The notes beneath the pieces were generated by a model, which saw only the letters and a list, made by a program, of their open reading frames with translations, had not been told where the DNA came from and did no database searches. A stretch of 64,000 nt of DNA from positions 17,183 to 81,182 of the forward strand of contig JAKOVH010000003.1 of the NCBI GenBank assembly GCA_029782145.1, given 5' to 3'. The translations under genes were made by a program, and so were the position numbers. Of this stretch, positions 26,458-36,227 are shown piece by piece. This stretch comes from Actinomycetes bacterium (GTDB lineage Bacteria; Actinomycetota; Acidimicrobiia; Acidimicrobiales; Acidimicrobilacustridaceae). Position 1 is the first letter of the stretch. Each line of letters opens with the position of its first letter.

Positions 26458-26616
26458 CTACGACGCGGGGGCGGAGCGCTCGACGAGGGCCCGCAGCAGC
26501 TCGGGCAGGCCGCCCGTCTTGAGGTTCGCCATGACCCGGCCCGGCGTGGTCTCGCCGCGCTCCCACTCCATCCACGCGGCCAGCAGCTTCTCGGGGTCAG
26601 GGGGCGGCATCTCCAT
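26458..26616 (-). CDS. 52-aa small conserved-looking protein
   Basis: Reads MEMPPPDPEKLLAAWMEW, then ERGETTPGRVMANLKTGGLP and ELLRALVERSAPAS. It begins at ATG 26616 and ends TAG at 26458, 9 bp before the NUDIX start. The composition is that of a folded helical peptide with a Gly-Gly turn, not of a shadow frame, and its spacing to the NUDIX gene is that of an operon. From memory, similar short proteins occur beside NUDIX genes in actinobacteria, but I cannot verify this here. Function unknown. Confidence 0.7.
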   Translation of the reverse strand: MEMPPPDPEKLLAAWMEWERGETTPGRVMANLKTGGLPELLRALVERSAPAS

Positions 26617-26633
26617 GCCGGGAAGGCTAGCGA

Positions 26634-26759
26634 CGCGCCCGCTTCCCGAGGCAGATCGGCCGCCACCAACAGCACATCTGCCTCACCGAACCCGGTCGCG
26701 CCCGCTTATCGAGGCAGATCGGCCGCCACCGGCGGCACATGTGCCTCAGCACGCGGGTC
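26634..26759. repeat. Two tandem 63-bp direct repeats
   Basis: Copies 26634-26696 and 26697-26759 both begin CGCGCCCGCTT and share GAGGCAGATCGGCCGCCACC. In each, GAGGCAGAT and a later ATCTGCCTC (ATGTGCCTC in copy 2) are inverted arms about 20 bp apart, so each unit can fold into a hairpin. They lie between the groEL terminator and the start of the 52-aa gene, so they may carry its promoter region. They are unrelated in sequence to the 48-bp palindrome family. Confidence 0.85.
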
Positions 26760-26773
26760 GCCGGGCGCGCAGA

Positions 26774-26795
26774 GGGCCGGCCCGAAGGCCGGCCC
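26774..26795 (-). terminator. groEL terminator
   Basis: On the minus strand GGGCCGGCC, loop TTCG, then GGCCGGCCC: a perfect 9-bp GC stem with the very stable UUCG-type tetraloop, 36 bp past the groEL stop. Strong candidate for an intrinsic terminator without a U-tract. Confidence 0.75.
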
Positions 26796-26831
26796 CCTGT
26801 CGCACAGGCGTGGTTCAGGCGTGAGCCTGGG

Positions 26832-28774
<1,943 letters not shown>

Positions 28775-28809
28775 ATCGGCGCCTCCGTTGGCGGTTCTGG
28801 GCTGATGGT

Positions 28810-28836
28810 CCAGCACTCTCGGTGCGAGAGTGCTTA
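28810..28836. promoter_or_regulatory. Imperfect CIRCE operator (promoter-distal copy toward groES)
   Basis: CCAGCACTC, 9-bp spacer, GAGTGCTTA. Matches the CIRCE arms TTAGCACTC / GAGTGCTAA at 7 and 8 of 9 positions. It overlaps the perfect CIRCE by 3 bp and lies 35 bp upstream of the groES ATG. Confidence 0.8.
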
Positions 28837-28860
28837 GCACTCTCATGGAACGAGTGCTAA
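28834..28860. promoter_or_regulatory. Perfect CIRCE operator (HrcA site)
   Basis: TTAGCACTC, 9-bp spacer, GAGTGCTAA: exact match to the 27-bp CIRCE inverted repeat bound by the heat-shock repressor HrcA. Placed just upstream of groES, it indicates HrcA control of groESL. hrcA itself is not in the window. Confidence 0.97.
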
Positions 28861-28957
28861 CGATAGGCGCGCGGCGACGCCGGTACAACCCCGCCCGGGC
28901 CGAACTGCGGGATCGGCGCCGGTCGGGGCCCGAGCGGCTCCCACCGGCGCGGGCCGC

Positions 28958-29962
28958 TCAGGTCGACACCAGGCGGAGGTTGGGGCTGGCTCCCGTGTCG
29001 AGCGGCGAGGGCCCGTCGGCCTGGAGCCGGTACCACCCGGCGGCGGCGACCATGGCCGCGTTGTCGGTGCACATCGACCGACTGGGCAGGAACGCCCGCA
29101 GGCCGTCGGCCACGCAGGCGTCGAGCAGGCGTTCGCGCAGCTGGGAGTTCGCCGCCACGCCGCCGGCCAGGCACAGGGCACGCGCGCCGTGCTCCTGGGC
29201 CGCCCGGCGGGCCTTGGTGACGAGCACGTCGACCACGGCCTCCTGGAACGACGCGGCGACGTCCTCGGTGGCGACGTCGGGGTGCTTGCGCACGTGGTTC
29301 ACGACCGCCGTCTTGAGCCCCGAGAAGGAGAAGTCGTAGCTCTCGTCGAGGATGGCGCGGGGGAAGGCGATGGCATGGGGGTCGCCCGCCATGGCGATGG
29401 CGTCGATGGCGGGCCCACCCGGGTAGCCGAGACCGAGGTAGCGGGCCACCTTGTCGAACGCCTCACCGGCGGCGTCGTCGATGGTCGAGCCCAGGATGCG
29501 GTAGCGCCCATGGCCCTCCATGAGCACGAGCAGCGTGTGGCCGCCCGACACCAGCAGCACCACCACCGGCAGCTCGAGGTCGGGGTCCTCGAGCAGGGCG
29601 GCGTAGAGGTGGGCCTCGAGGTGGTTGACGGCCACGAACGGCACGCCCCAGACCAGCGCCAGGGTCTTGGCCGCGCTGACCCCGACGAGCAGAGCGCCGA
29701 TCAGGCCGGGCCCCACGGTGGCGGCCACCGCGTCGACGTGGTCGTCGTCGATGCCGGCCTCGACGAGGGCACGGGCGACCACCGGTGTGAGCAGCTCGAC
29801 GTGGGCCCGGCTGGCGATCTCGGGGACGACGCCACCGAAGCGGGCGTGCAGGTCGACCTGGCTCGACACCACCGACGAGAGCACCTCGTGGCCGTCGACC
29901 ACGACCGCCGCCGCGGTCTCGTCGCAGCTGGTCTCGATGCCGAGGATCCGGGTGCGGTTCAC
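28958..29962 (-). CDS. tsaD: tRNA N6-threonylcarbamoyladenosine transferase TsaD
   Basis: 334 aa from GTG 29962, which overlaps the rimI stop (GTGA). Catalytic subunit of the TsaBDE complex that makes t6A37 in ANN-decoding tRNAs. ASKHA fold: RILGIETSCDETAAA, the metal-binding NHLEAHLYA (HxxxH), LLVSGGHT, and LCLAGGVAANSQLR with the later MCTDNAAM. Coupled with rimI, tsaB and tsaE in one operon. Confidence 0.98.
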   Translation of the reverse strand: MNRTRILGIETSCDETAAAVVVDGHEVLSSVVSSQVDLHARFGGVVPEIASRAHVELLTPVVARALVEAGIDDDHVDAVAATVGPGLIGALLVGVSAAKTLALVWGVPFVAVNHLEAHLYAALLEDPDLELPVVVLLVSGGHTLLVLMEGHGRYRILGSTIDDAAGEAFDKVARYLGLGYPGGPAIDAIAMAGDPHAIAFPRAILDESYDFSFSGLKTAVVNHVRKHPDVATEDVAASFQEAVVDVLVTKARRAAQEHGARALCLAGGVAANSQLRERLLDACVADGLRAFLPSRSMCTDNAAMVAAAGWYRLQADGPSPLDTGASPNLRLVST

Positions 29963-30570
29963 AGGTAGAGGCCCTCCTCGGGCGGTTCGGGGCGCAGAGG
30001 CATCGGCGCCAGCCCCTCGGCGACGAGGGGGCTGGGAAGGTCGGCCTCGATGGCGGCGAGGCGCTCGGCGTAGGCGGGCCGGTGGACGTCGTGGGCCCAC
30101 AGCACGAGGGCGTCCTCGGTGGGGTTGCGGTAGTAGCCGCGGCGCACGCCCGACGGGGCGAAGCCGAACCGCCGGTACAGCGCCTGGGCCGGCTCGTTCG
30201 ACGCCCGCACCTCCAACGTGACCGCCTCGGCCCCGCGCTCGACCGCCCGGCGGACCAGCACCAGCAGCAGGCGGGTGCCGATGCGCCCGCCCTGGCGGTC
30301 GGGGTCGACGGCGATGGTCGTGACATGCCCGTCGGTGAGGGTGAAGAGCATCCCGGCGAAGCCGACCACCCGGTGCCCGACCCGGGCCACGAGGTACACG
30401 CGCTCGTCGCGGCGCGCCTCGGCGAGGAACAGTCCCAGCGACCACGGCGTCGAGCTGGTGCGCTCCTCGATGGACAGCACGGCGCGCAGGTGCCGCCGCC
30501 GCATCGGCGAGATCACGATCGGCGTGCCCGTGGCCGCCGCGTCGTGACCGGTGGCCGGCACGGCTCTCAC
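29959..30570 (-). CDS. rimI: Ribosomal protein S18-alanine N-acetyltransferase (RimI-like)
   Basis: 203 aa from GTG 30570, overlapping the tsaB stop (GTGA). GNAT acetyltransferase with the acetyl-CoA loop VDPDRQGGRIGTRLL and the following LEVRASNEPAQALYRRFGF, both diagnostic of RimI. RimI acetylates the N-terminus of S18. It is longer than most RimI (~150 aa) because of a 25-residue N-terminal lead and a ~40-residue C-terminal tail. Lies between tsaB and tsaD, the usual actinobacterial arrangement. Confidence 0.93.
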   Translation of the reverse strand: MRAVPATGHDAAATGTPIVISPMRRRHLRAVLSIEERTSSTPWSLGLFLAEARRDERVYLVARVGHRVVGFAGMLFTLTDGHVTTIAVDPDRQGGRIGTRLLLVLVRRAVERGAEAVTLEVRASNEPAQALYRRFGFAPSGVRRGYYRNPTEDALVLWAHDVHRPAYAERLAAIEADLPSPLVAEGLAPMPLRPEPPEEGLYL

Positions 30571-31265
30571 ACGGACGGGCGCGTGGCCCAGTTGATCTCG
30601 GCGTCGGGCTTGCGCAGGTAGAGCGGCTGGAGGTCCCAGGGCTTCACCCACTCCTCGCGCAGCGCCTTGGCGTGGGCCAGCATGACGAGCGACGAGGCGG
30701 ACGGGTAGGCGAGGCCCTCCTCCACGATCTCGATGCGCTTGAGGCCCTCGAAGACCTCCCGGTAGCGCAGGGCGCCGTCGCCCACCAGCAGGCAGTCCTC
30801 ACCGGCGGCCAGCAGCTCGGAGGCCAGGTCGTCGGGCGAGCCGACCTGGTGGTCGCTGAGGCGCTGGATGCCGCCGGGGACCTGCCGGTAGAAGGCGTAG
30901 AACAGCTCGCCGCGCCGGGCGTCGATGGCCGCCACGATGAGGCGGGGCGTGAAGCGCACGGGGAACGCCAGCAGGTCGAGGCTCGGCACACCGATCATGG
31001 GCACGTTCAACGCGTGGGCCATGGCCTTGGCCGCGGCGACCCCGACGCGCAGCCCGGTGAACAGCCCAGGACCGAGGTCGACGGCCACCACCGAGATCTC
31101 CGACAGCTCGATGCGGGCCTGGCGGCAGGTGAACTCGATGGCGGGCGTGAGGATCTCGGCGTGCTGGCGCCCGCGCGACGACTGGGTGGAGGCGAGCACC
31201 CCCTCGTGACCTCCCACCGCCACGCTCACCTGGACGGTGGCGGTGTCGATGCCGGCGATCAGCAC
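30567..31265 (-). CDS. tsaB: t6A biosynthesis protein TsaB
   Basis: 232 aa from GTG 31265, overlapping tsaE by 7 bp. ASKHA-fold partner that dimerises with TsaD for t6A synthesis. N-terminal LIAGIDTATVQVSVAVG, then RQHAEILTPAI and VDLGPGLFTGLRVGVAAAKAMA are the family hallmarks. The C-terminus ends in PLYLRKPDAEINWA, matching the conserved PLYLR(K)PDA motif. Confidence 0.97.
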   Translation of the reverse strand: MLIAGIDTATVQVSVAVGGHEGVLASTQSSRGRQHAEILTPAIEFTCRQARIELSEISVVAVDLGPGLFTGLRVGVAAAKAMAHALNVPMIGVPSLDLLAFPVRFTPRLIVAAIDARRGELFYAFYRQVPGGIQRLSDHQVGSPDDLASELLAAGEDCLLVGDGALRYREVFEGLKRIEIVEEGLAYPSASSLVMLAHAKALREEWVKPWDLQPLYLRKPDAEINWATRPSV

Positions 31266-31786
31266 GAGCGCTCCTCCTGCGGGCCGGCCGACGGCTGCTC
31301 GGGCTCGTGGATCCACGGCGCCACCGCGGTGGCGATGGCCCGGGTGCGCGCCGTCCAGCGGGGCCCGACGGGCACCAGCTCGAGGACCCGCTCGTCGTCG
31401 TCGCCGTCGGTGAACGTGAAGCGGATCTCGAGGTAGTCGGCCGGCAGCGCCGGTGCGACGGCGTCGCCCCACTCGATGACGGTCACCCCGCCCTCGTCGA
31501 GCATCTCGGGCACGCCGAGGTCGGCCACCTCGGCCAGCGCCTCGAGCCGGTAGACGTCGAGGTGGTTGAGCTCGAGGCGTCCCTCGTAGCTGTTCACCAG
31601 CGTGAAGGTCGGGCTGGTGATGAGGTCGTCGATGCCGAGGGCGGCGCCGTAGCCCTGGGTGAACGCGGTCTTGCCCGCGCCGAGGTCGCCGGCGAGCAGG
31701 ATCAGGTCGCCCGGTCGGGCCAGCTCGGCGAGCGCGGCGGCCAGCGCCCTGGTCTGCTCGACCGAGGTCGTGCGGGCGAAGATCAT
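31259..31786 (-). CDS. tsaE: t6A biosynthesis ATPase TsaE
   Basis: 175 aa. Walker A GDLGAGKTAFTQGYG, switch segment SPTFTLVNSYEG and LNHLDVYRLEA are conserved. TsaE is the ATPase that resets the TsaBD complex. First of the tsaE-tsaB-rimI-tsaD set, 40 bp after the uracil-DNA glycosylase stop. The ~20-residue C-terminal tail (EPEQPSAGPQEERSC) is family-variable. Confidence 0.97.
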   Translation of the reverse strand: MIFARTTSVEQTRALAAALAELARPGDLILLAGDLGAGKTAFTQGYGAALGIDDLITSPTFTLVNSYEGRLELNHLDVYRLEALAEVADLGVPEMLDEGGVTVIEWGDAVAPALPADYLEIRFTFTDGDDDERVLELVPVGPRWTARTRAIATAVAPWIHEPEQPSAGPQEERSC

Positions 31787-31826
31787 CGGGCGCGGCCCGC
31801 CCGGGTGCGGCGCGCCGAGATGGGGC

Positions 31827-32426
31827 TCATGAGCCGGCCCCGGACGGCGTGGCGACGAGCTTCGAGCCCGCCTCGGCGAGGGCCCGCTTGGCCCGCACCA
31901 GGTCGGCGCGCATCTGGGCCATCGGCTCCCCGCCGCCGCGCAGCACGTAGGCCGGGTGCACGGTCGGCACCAGCACCGCTCCGGCGAAGGGGTAGGTGCG
32001 GCCCCTCAGGCGGGTGATGCCCTCCTTGCTGGCAAGCAGCAGTTGGCCGGCGAACTTCCCGAGCGTCACCACGACCTTAGGGGCGATGAGCTCGATCTGG
32101 GAGTCGAGGAAGGGCCGGCACGCGGCGATCTCGTCGGGCAGCGGGTCGCGGTTGTTCGGCGGTCGGCACTTCACGACGTTGGCGATGTAGACCCGGTCGC
32201 GGGTCAGGCCCATCTCCTCGAGCACGAGCTGGTCGAGCAGCTTCCCGGAGCGCCCGACGAAGGGCAGGCCCTGCTTGTCCTCCTCGGCTCCCGGCCCTTC
32301 GCCGACGAACATCAGGTCGGAGGTGGGGTCACCCATGCCGAAGACCACGTGCGTGCGCCCCGCGGCCAACGAGCAACGGGTGCAGGCGGCGGCGTCGGCG
32401 GCCACGGCAGCGAGCGAGGCGGGCAC
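31827..32426 (-). CDS. Family 4 uracil-DNA glycosylase
   Basis: 199 aa [4Fe-4S] uracil-DNA glycosylase that removes uracil from DNA. Cluster ligands are likely the Cys in AACTRCSL (about 15 and 18), [12 protein letters not shown] and ACRPFL. The active-site motif is GEGPGAEED, with VHPAYVLR near the C-terminus holding the catalytic His. Between alr (114 bp upstream) and tsaE. Confidence 0.94.
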   Translation of the reverse strand: MPASLAAVAADAAACTRCSLAAGRTHVVFGMGDPTSDLMFVGEGPGAEEDKQGLPFVGRSGKLLDQLVLEEMGLTRDRVYIANVVKCRPPNNRDPLPDEIAACRPFLDSQIELIAPKVVVTLGKFAGQLLLASKEGITRLRGRTYPFAGAVLVPTVHPAYVLRGGGEPMAQMRADLVRAKRALAEAGSKLVATPSGAGS

Positions 32427-32540
32427 CGGCCAAGGCTACCGCCGGCTCCGCGGCCGCCCCGCCACGGCTGACGAGCAGGACGCGGGAGAAGGGGGCGGCG
32501 CCGGCGAGGGCCCGGCCGCGCCCGGTCACCGCGACGCTGG

Positions 32541-33698
32541 TCATCCCTCGTGGGGCAGCGGACCGAGCGAGGGGTGGGGTCGGCGAGGTGCCGGGTGGTA
32601 GAAGCGGGGCACGCGCGGCCCTATGCCGCACACCACCTCGTAGGCGATGGTGTCGAGCAGCGCCGCCCACTCCTCGGCGGTGACCTCCTCGTCGCCCTGG
32701 CAGCCGATGAGCACCACCTCGTCGCCCACCGCCACGTGGTCGTCGCCGCAGTCGACCATCAGCTGGTCCATGGTGACCACACCGAGGATCGGCCGGCGAC
32801 GGCCGCCGACGAGCACGCAGCCGCCGGCCAGCCCCAGCCGGCGAGGCACCCCGTCGGCGTAGCCGATGGGCACGGTGGCCACCGTGGTGTCCCGCTCGGT
32901 GCGGTGCCGCAGGCCGTAGGAGATGCCCTCACCGGCCGGGACGCGCTTCACCATCGAGACCTCGGCCCGCAGCGAGAGCGCGGGGCGCAGCCCGAGCTCG
33001 GCGGCGAGCCCCGGCGCCGGCGGGATCCCGTAGACGGAGATGCCGGCACGCACGAGGTCGTAGCGCCCGCGAGGGTGCACGATGGCCGTGGCCGAGTTGG
33101 CCGCGTGGCGCAACCCGGGTGAGATGCCGGCCTCGGCGAGCTGGTCGAGCACCGCCTCGAAGCGGTCGAGCTGCTCGTCGGTGAACGGGTTGTCGGGCTC
33201 GTCGGCCACCGCGCAATGGGTGAACACACCCTCGAGCTCGAGCTCGGGCCGGCGCTCCACCTCACGCGCCACCCCGAGGGCGTCGGCCGGAGCCACCCCG
33301 ACCCGGTTCATGCCGGTGTCGACCTTGAGGTGCACTCGAGCCAGCTTCCCCTGCTCGCGGGCCGCCGCCGCCAGCAGCTCGGCGGCCATGGCCGAGTGCA
33401 CGCAGACCCTCAGGTCGTAGCGCACGGCGGCCGGCAGGTCGGCGAGCCGCGGCTGGGACAACAGGAGGATCGGCGCCTGGATGCCCGCCTTGCGCAGCAC
33501 GGCGCCCTCCTCGACGAGAGCGACCGCGAGCCAGTCGGCGCCGGCGGCCACGGCCGCCTCGCTCACGGCGATGGCGCCGTGGCCGTAGCCGTCGGCCTTG
33601 ACCACCGCGCACAGGACCGAGGGGGCCACCGCTCGGCGCAGGACCTCGACGTTGTGGGCGACCGCCTCCAAGTCGACGTCAGCCCGGGCGGCCCTCAC
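32541..33698 (-). CDS. alr: Alanine racemase
   Basis: 385 aa PLP enzyme converting L- to D-alanine for peptidoglycan. The PLP lysine is in [11 protein letters not shown] (about residue 34). Other conserved segments are [29 protein letters not shown], and the second catalytic Tyr region [17 protein letters not shown] follows. The start is 3 bp after the CBS-protein stop. The C-terminal ~15 residues ([17 protein letters not shown]) are variable. Confidence 0.98.
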   Translation of the reverse strand: MRAARADVDLEAVAHNVEVLRRAVAPSVLCAVVKADGYGHGAIAVSEAAVAAGADWLAVALVEEGAVLRKAGIQAPILLLSQPRLADLPAAVRYDLRVCVHSAMAAELLAAAAREQGKLARVHLKVDTGMNRVGVAPADALGVAREVERRPELELEGVFTHCAVADEPDNPFTDEQLDRFEAVLDQLAEAGISPGLRHAANSATAIVHPRGRYDLVRAGISVYGIPPAPGLAAELGLRPALSLRAEVSMVKRVPAGEGISYGLRHRTERDTTVATVPIGYADGVPRRLGLAGGCVLVGGRRRPILGVVTMDQLMVDCGDDHVAVGDEVVLIGCQGDEEVTAEEWAALLDTIAYEVVCGIGPRVPRFYHPAPRRPHPSLGPLPHEG

Positions 33699-33701
33699 CG
33701 G

Positions 33702-34241
33702 TCAGCCCTGCTCGACGCCCTCGGCCTCGGCCGCGGCCTCGTCGGCCTCGGTCTCGACCGGGGAGTCGAGGTCGCGCACGATGGCCCGCACGATGTCACC
33801 CCGGCCCACGATGCCGACGAGGCGCCCGTCGTCGTCGACCACCGGCACCCGCTCGAGGTCCTCGTCGTGCATCAGCGTGGCCGCCGTCTCGAGGGTGTCC
33901 TCGGGGCCCAAGGTGGACGGCACGGTGTCCTGCATGACCTCGCCGACGGTGGCGCCGAGGGCCTTGCTGAGGTCGTGCTCGTACTTCTTGCGCGACCTCG
34001 GCAGCTCCATGACGGCGCCGAGCAGGGTGATCACCGCCGGCAGCGGGATGCGGGCCTCCTCGACGATGAGGTCAGCGGTGGAGAGCAGGCCCACGACTCG
34101 ACCCTCGGCGTCGAGCACGGGGGCCCCGTCGATGTCGCGCAGCACCAGGGCGCGCATGGCGTCCTGGACGTTGTCGTCGGGTCGGAACGAGAGGACCTCG
34201 GTGGCCATCAGGTCGCGAACGGGCGTGTCTCGCAGCAGCAT
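33702..34241 (-). CDS. Two-CBS-domain protein
   Basis: 179 aa, a tandem CBS pair (Bateman module): VRDLMATEVLSFRPDDNVQDAM...GAPVLDAEGRVVGLLS and VGEVMQDTVPSTLGPEDTLETA...RVPVVDDDGRLVGIVGRGDIVRAIV. No catalytic domain. Such proteins sense adenine nucleotides or S-adenosyl ligands and often regulate partners. It lies between the Nnr fusion and alr, with 3 bp to alr, so it is co-expressed with cell-wall and metabolite-repair genes. Acidic C-terminal tail. Confidence 0.93.
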   Translation of the reverse strand: MLLRDTPVRDLMATEVLSFRPDDNVQDAMRALVLRDIDGAPVLDAEGRVVGLLSTADLIVEEARIPLPAVITLLGAVMELPRSRKKYEHDLSKALGATVGEVMQDTVPSTLGPEDTLETAATLMHDEDLERVPVVDDDGRLVGIVGRGDIVRAIVRDLDSPVETEADEAAAEAEGVEQG

Positions 34242-34265
34242 CGGTCCTCCGGGTTGGGTCCGCCG

Positions 34266-36227
34266 TCACGGCCGCATGGCGGCGACCTCGGCCAGGGCGG
34301 CGGGCAGGGCAGGCGGCAGGTCGCCGGCCACCAGGCCGCGGGGCCAGCCTAGGGCGCCGGCCCGACCGTGGAGGAACGCTCCGGCGGCCGCCGCCCGAGC
34401 CGGGTCGAGGCCCTGGGCGAGCAAGCCGCCGATCACCCCGGCCAGCACGTCGCCGGTGCCGGCGGTGGCCAGGCGCTCGTCGCCGGTCGTGGTGACCAGC
34501 ACCTCGCCCGAGGGGGCGGCGATCACGGTGGTGCGACCCTTGAGCAGCACGACGGCACCCGTGTCGGCGGCGAGGCGGCGGGTCGCGGCCAGGCGGTCCG
34601 CGTCCGGTGCCGCTCCGGCCAGGCGGGCGAACTCACCGTCGTGGGGGGTGAGCACCGTGGTCGGCCCCACCACCTTCCGGGCCTGGCGGCCGAGGGCGGT
34701 GAGCCCGTCGGCGTCGACCACCGTCGGCAGCCCTCGGGCGGCGGCTGCGGCCACCACGTCCCTGATGGCCGCCGCCGTCGCCGGCGCCGTGCCCAGGCCG
34801 TTGCCGATCACCAGGGCGGAGAAGCGGTCGAACCCGTCGATCACCGCTTCCGCCCACCCCTCGGGGGGCAGGTCGGCCCGGACGACCTCGACGGGCACGT
34901 CGTGGGCGGGGCCGCCCGGGGTGGAGAGCCGCACGTAGCCGGCACCGGTGCGGGCCGCTCCCGAGGCGCACAGGGCGGCGGCGCCGCCCATGCCGGGGCT
35001 CCCAGCGACCACCCACACCGCGGTCTGCCACTTGTGGGCGAGGGGCGGTCGCTCGCGCAGCCAGCCGGCCACCGCCGCGGCGCCGACGAGGTGGGCCGAC
35101 GCGGTGCGCACGTCGAGGCCGATGTCGGCCACCTCCGTGGCGCCCGCCAGCTGAAGTCCCGGCGCCAGCACCAGCCCGGGCTTCAGGGCGGCGAAGCTGA
35201 CGGTGGCGTCAGCGGCCATCACTCGCTCCGACGGTCGGCCGGTGAGGCCGTCGACCCCGGAGGGGATGTCGACGGCGAGCACCAGGGCGCCCGGTGGGGG
35301 TTCCGGGGCGGTGTAGGCACCGCGGAACCCCGTGCCGTAGGCGGCGTCGATCACCAGGTCGGCGTCGGGCAGGCGGGCGGGCGCCTCGCCCGCGTCGAGC
35401 ACCGTGACGACCACCCCTCCTGCTCGCAGGCGGCGAGCGGCCTCCCGGCCGTCGTTGCCGTTGTTCCCCTTGCCGGCCACCACGACCACCCGCCGGCCGT
35501 AGGTGCCACCGAGGAGCCGGATGGCGGCCCGGGCCACCGCGCCGCCCGCGCGACCGATGAGGATCTCGACCGGCTCGGGCGCCGCCCGGTCGATGGCGCC
35601 CATCTCCTCGGGCGTCACGATCGGCACCAGCCCCCCGCCCATCAGCCCCCCCACCGACCGCTGGCTCGATCCATCACCTGATGAGATCACCGATCGAGCC
35701 ACGGGAGCCGTCCCCACCGACCGCTGGCTCGATCCATCACCTGATGAGACCACCGATCGAGCCACCGGAGCCGTCCCCACCGACCGCTGGCTCGATCCAT
35801 CACCTGATGAGATCACCGATCGAGCCAGCGATGGTGGGGTGAGGGCCAGGGCGAGGGCGATGGCGTGGGCCGCGGTGGCGCCGTGGGTGAGGGTCAGCTT
35901 CCACTCCCCCACCCCGGCGGCGGTCGCCAGCGCCGCCGCCCGCCCCGTGAGCACCAGCGAGGGCCGGCCGTCGTCGTCGCGCACGACCTCGATGTCGTGC
36001 CAGTCGGCCGCCCCGAGGCCCACCCCGAGTGCCTTCAGCACCGACTCCTTGGCGGCGAAGCGGGCCGCGTAGCGCTCGACGGGATCGCCGCGGCGCTCCG
36101 CGTAGGCGCGCTCGCCCGGAGTGAACAGGCGCGTGACCAGCGACGGCCGGCGCCCCAGCACCTGACGGAACCGCTCGAGGTCGACGACGTCCGTGCCGAT
36201 CCCGACGACCCCGCCAGTGGGTGTCAC
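34266..36227 (-). CDS. AcpS fused to NAD(P)H-hydrate epimerase/dehydratase
   Basis: 653 aa if read as one protein. Residues 1-135 are holo-ACP synthase, which loads 4'-phosphopantetheine on acyl carrier protein (VVGIGTDVVDLERF and ARFAAKESVLKALG with the Mg-binding Asp/Glu). Residues ~136-195 are three 21-residue repeats (ARSVISSGDGSSQRSVGTAPV type). From about 196 comes Nnr: epimerase half with GKGNNGNDGREAAR and VDIPSGVDG, and ATP/ADP-dependent dehydratase half with LTPHDGEFARL and TAGTGDVLAGVIGGLLAQG. No stop separates the parts, but an ATG at 35642 (Met196) after a G-rich stretch could start Nnr separately. The GTG start overlaps the GlmS-like stop (GTGA). Confidence 0.88.
   Translation of the reverse strand: MTPTGGVVGIGTDVVDLERFRQVLGRRPSLVTRLFTPGERAYAERRGDPVERYAARFAAKESVLKALGVGLGAADWHDIEVVRDDDGRPSLVLTGRAAALATAAGVGEWKLTLTHGATAAHAIALALALTPPSLARSVISSGDGSSQRSVGTAPVARSVVSSGDGSSQRSVGTAPVARSVISSGDGSSQRSVGGLMGGGLVPIVTPEEMGAIDRAAPEPVEILIGRAGGAVARAAIRLLGGTYGRRVVVVAGKGNNGNDGREAARRLRAGGVVVTVLDAGEAPARLPDADLVIDAAYGTGFRGAYTAPEPPPGALVLAVDIPSGVDGLTGRPSERVMAADATVSFAALKPGLVLAPGLQLAGATEVADIGLDVRTASAHLVGAAAVAGWLRERPPLAHKWQTAVWVVAGSPGMGGAAALCASGAARTGAGYVRLSTPGGPAHDVPVEVVRADLPPEGWAEAVIDGFDRFSALVIGNGLGTAPATAAAIRDVVAAAAARGLPTVVDADGLTALGRQARKVVGPTTVLTPHDGEFARLAGAAPDADRLAATRRLAADTGAVVLLKGRTTVIAAPSGEVLVTTTGDERLATAGTGDVLAGVIGGLLAQGLDPARAAAAGAFLHGRAGALGWPRGLVAGDLPPALPAALAEVAAMRP
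35658..35830. repeat. Three tandem copies of the palindromic element, period 63 bp
   Basis: Element copies at 35658-35704, 35721-35768 and 35784-35830, inverted relative to the copies at 1501 and 2024, and spaced exactly 63 bp (21 codons). They lie inside the open AcpS-Nnr frame and are translated there as repeats of SVISSGDGSSQR + SVGTAPVAR. The centre reads TGATGAG instead of TCATGAG, which breaks the core palindrome, while the outer arms are largely kept. Confidence 0.93.

Noticed and set aside
26294..26824. Plus-strand frame across the 63-bp repeats
   Set aside because: It overlaps the NUDIX and 52-aa genes antisense; the repeated residues only reflect the DNA repeat.
35658..35830. CRISPR-like array
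   Set aside because: Regular 63-bp spacing of three palindromic units looks array-like, but the spacers are nearly identical and short, there are no cas genes, and it is translated within a gene.
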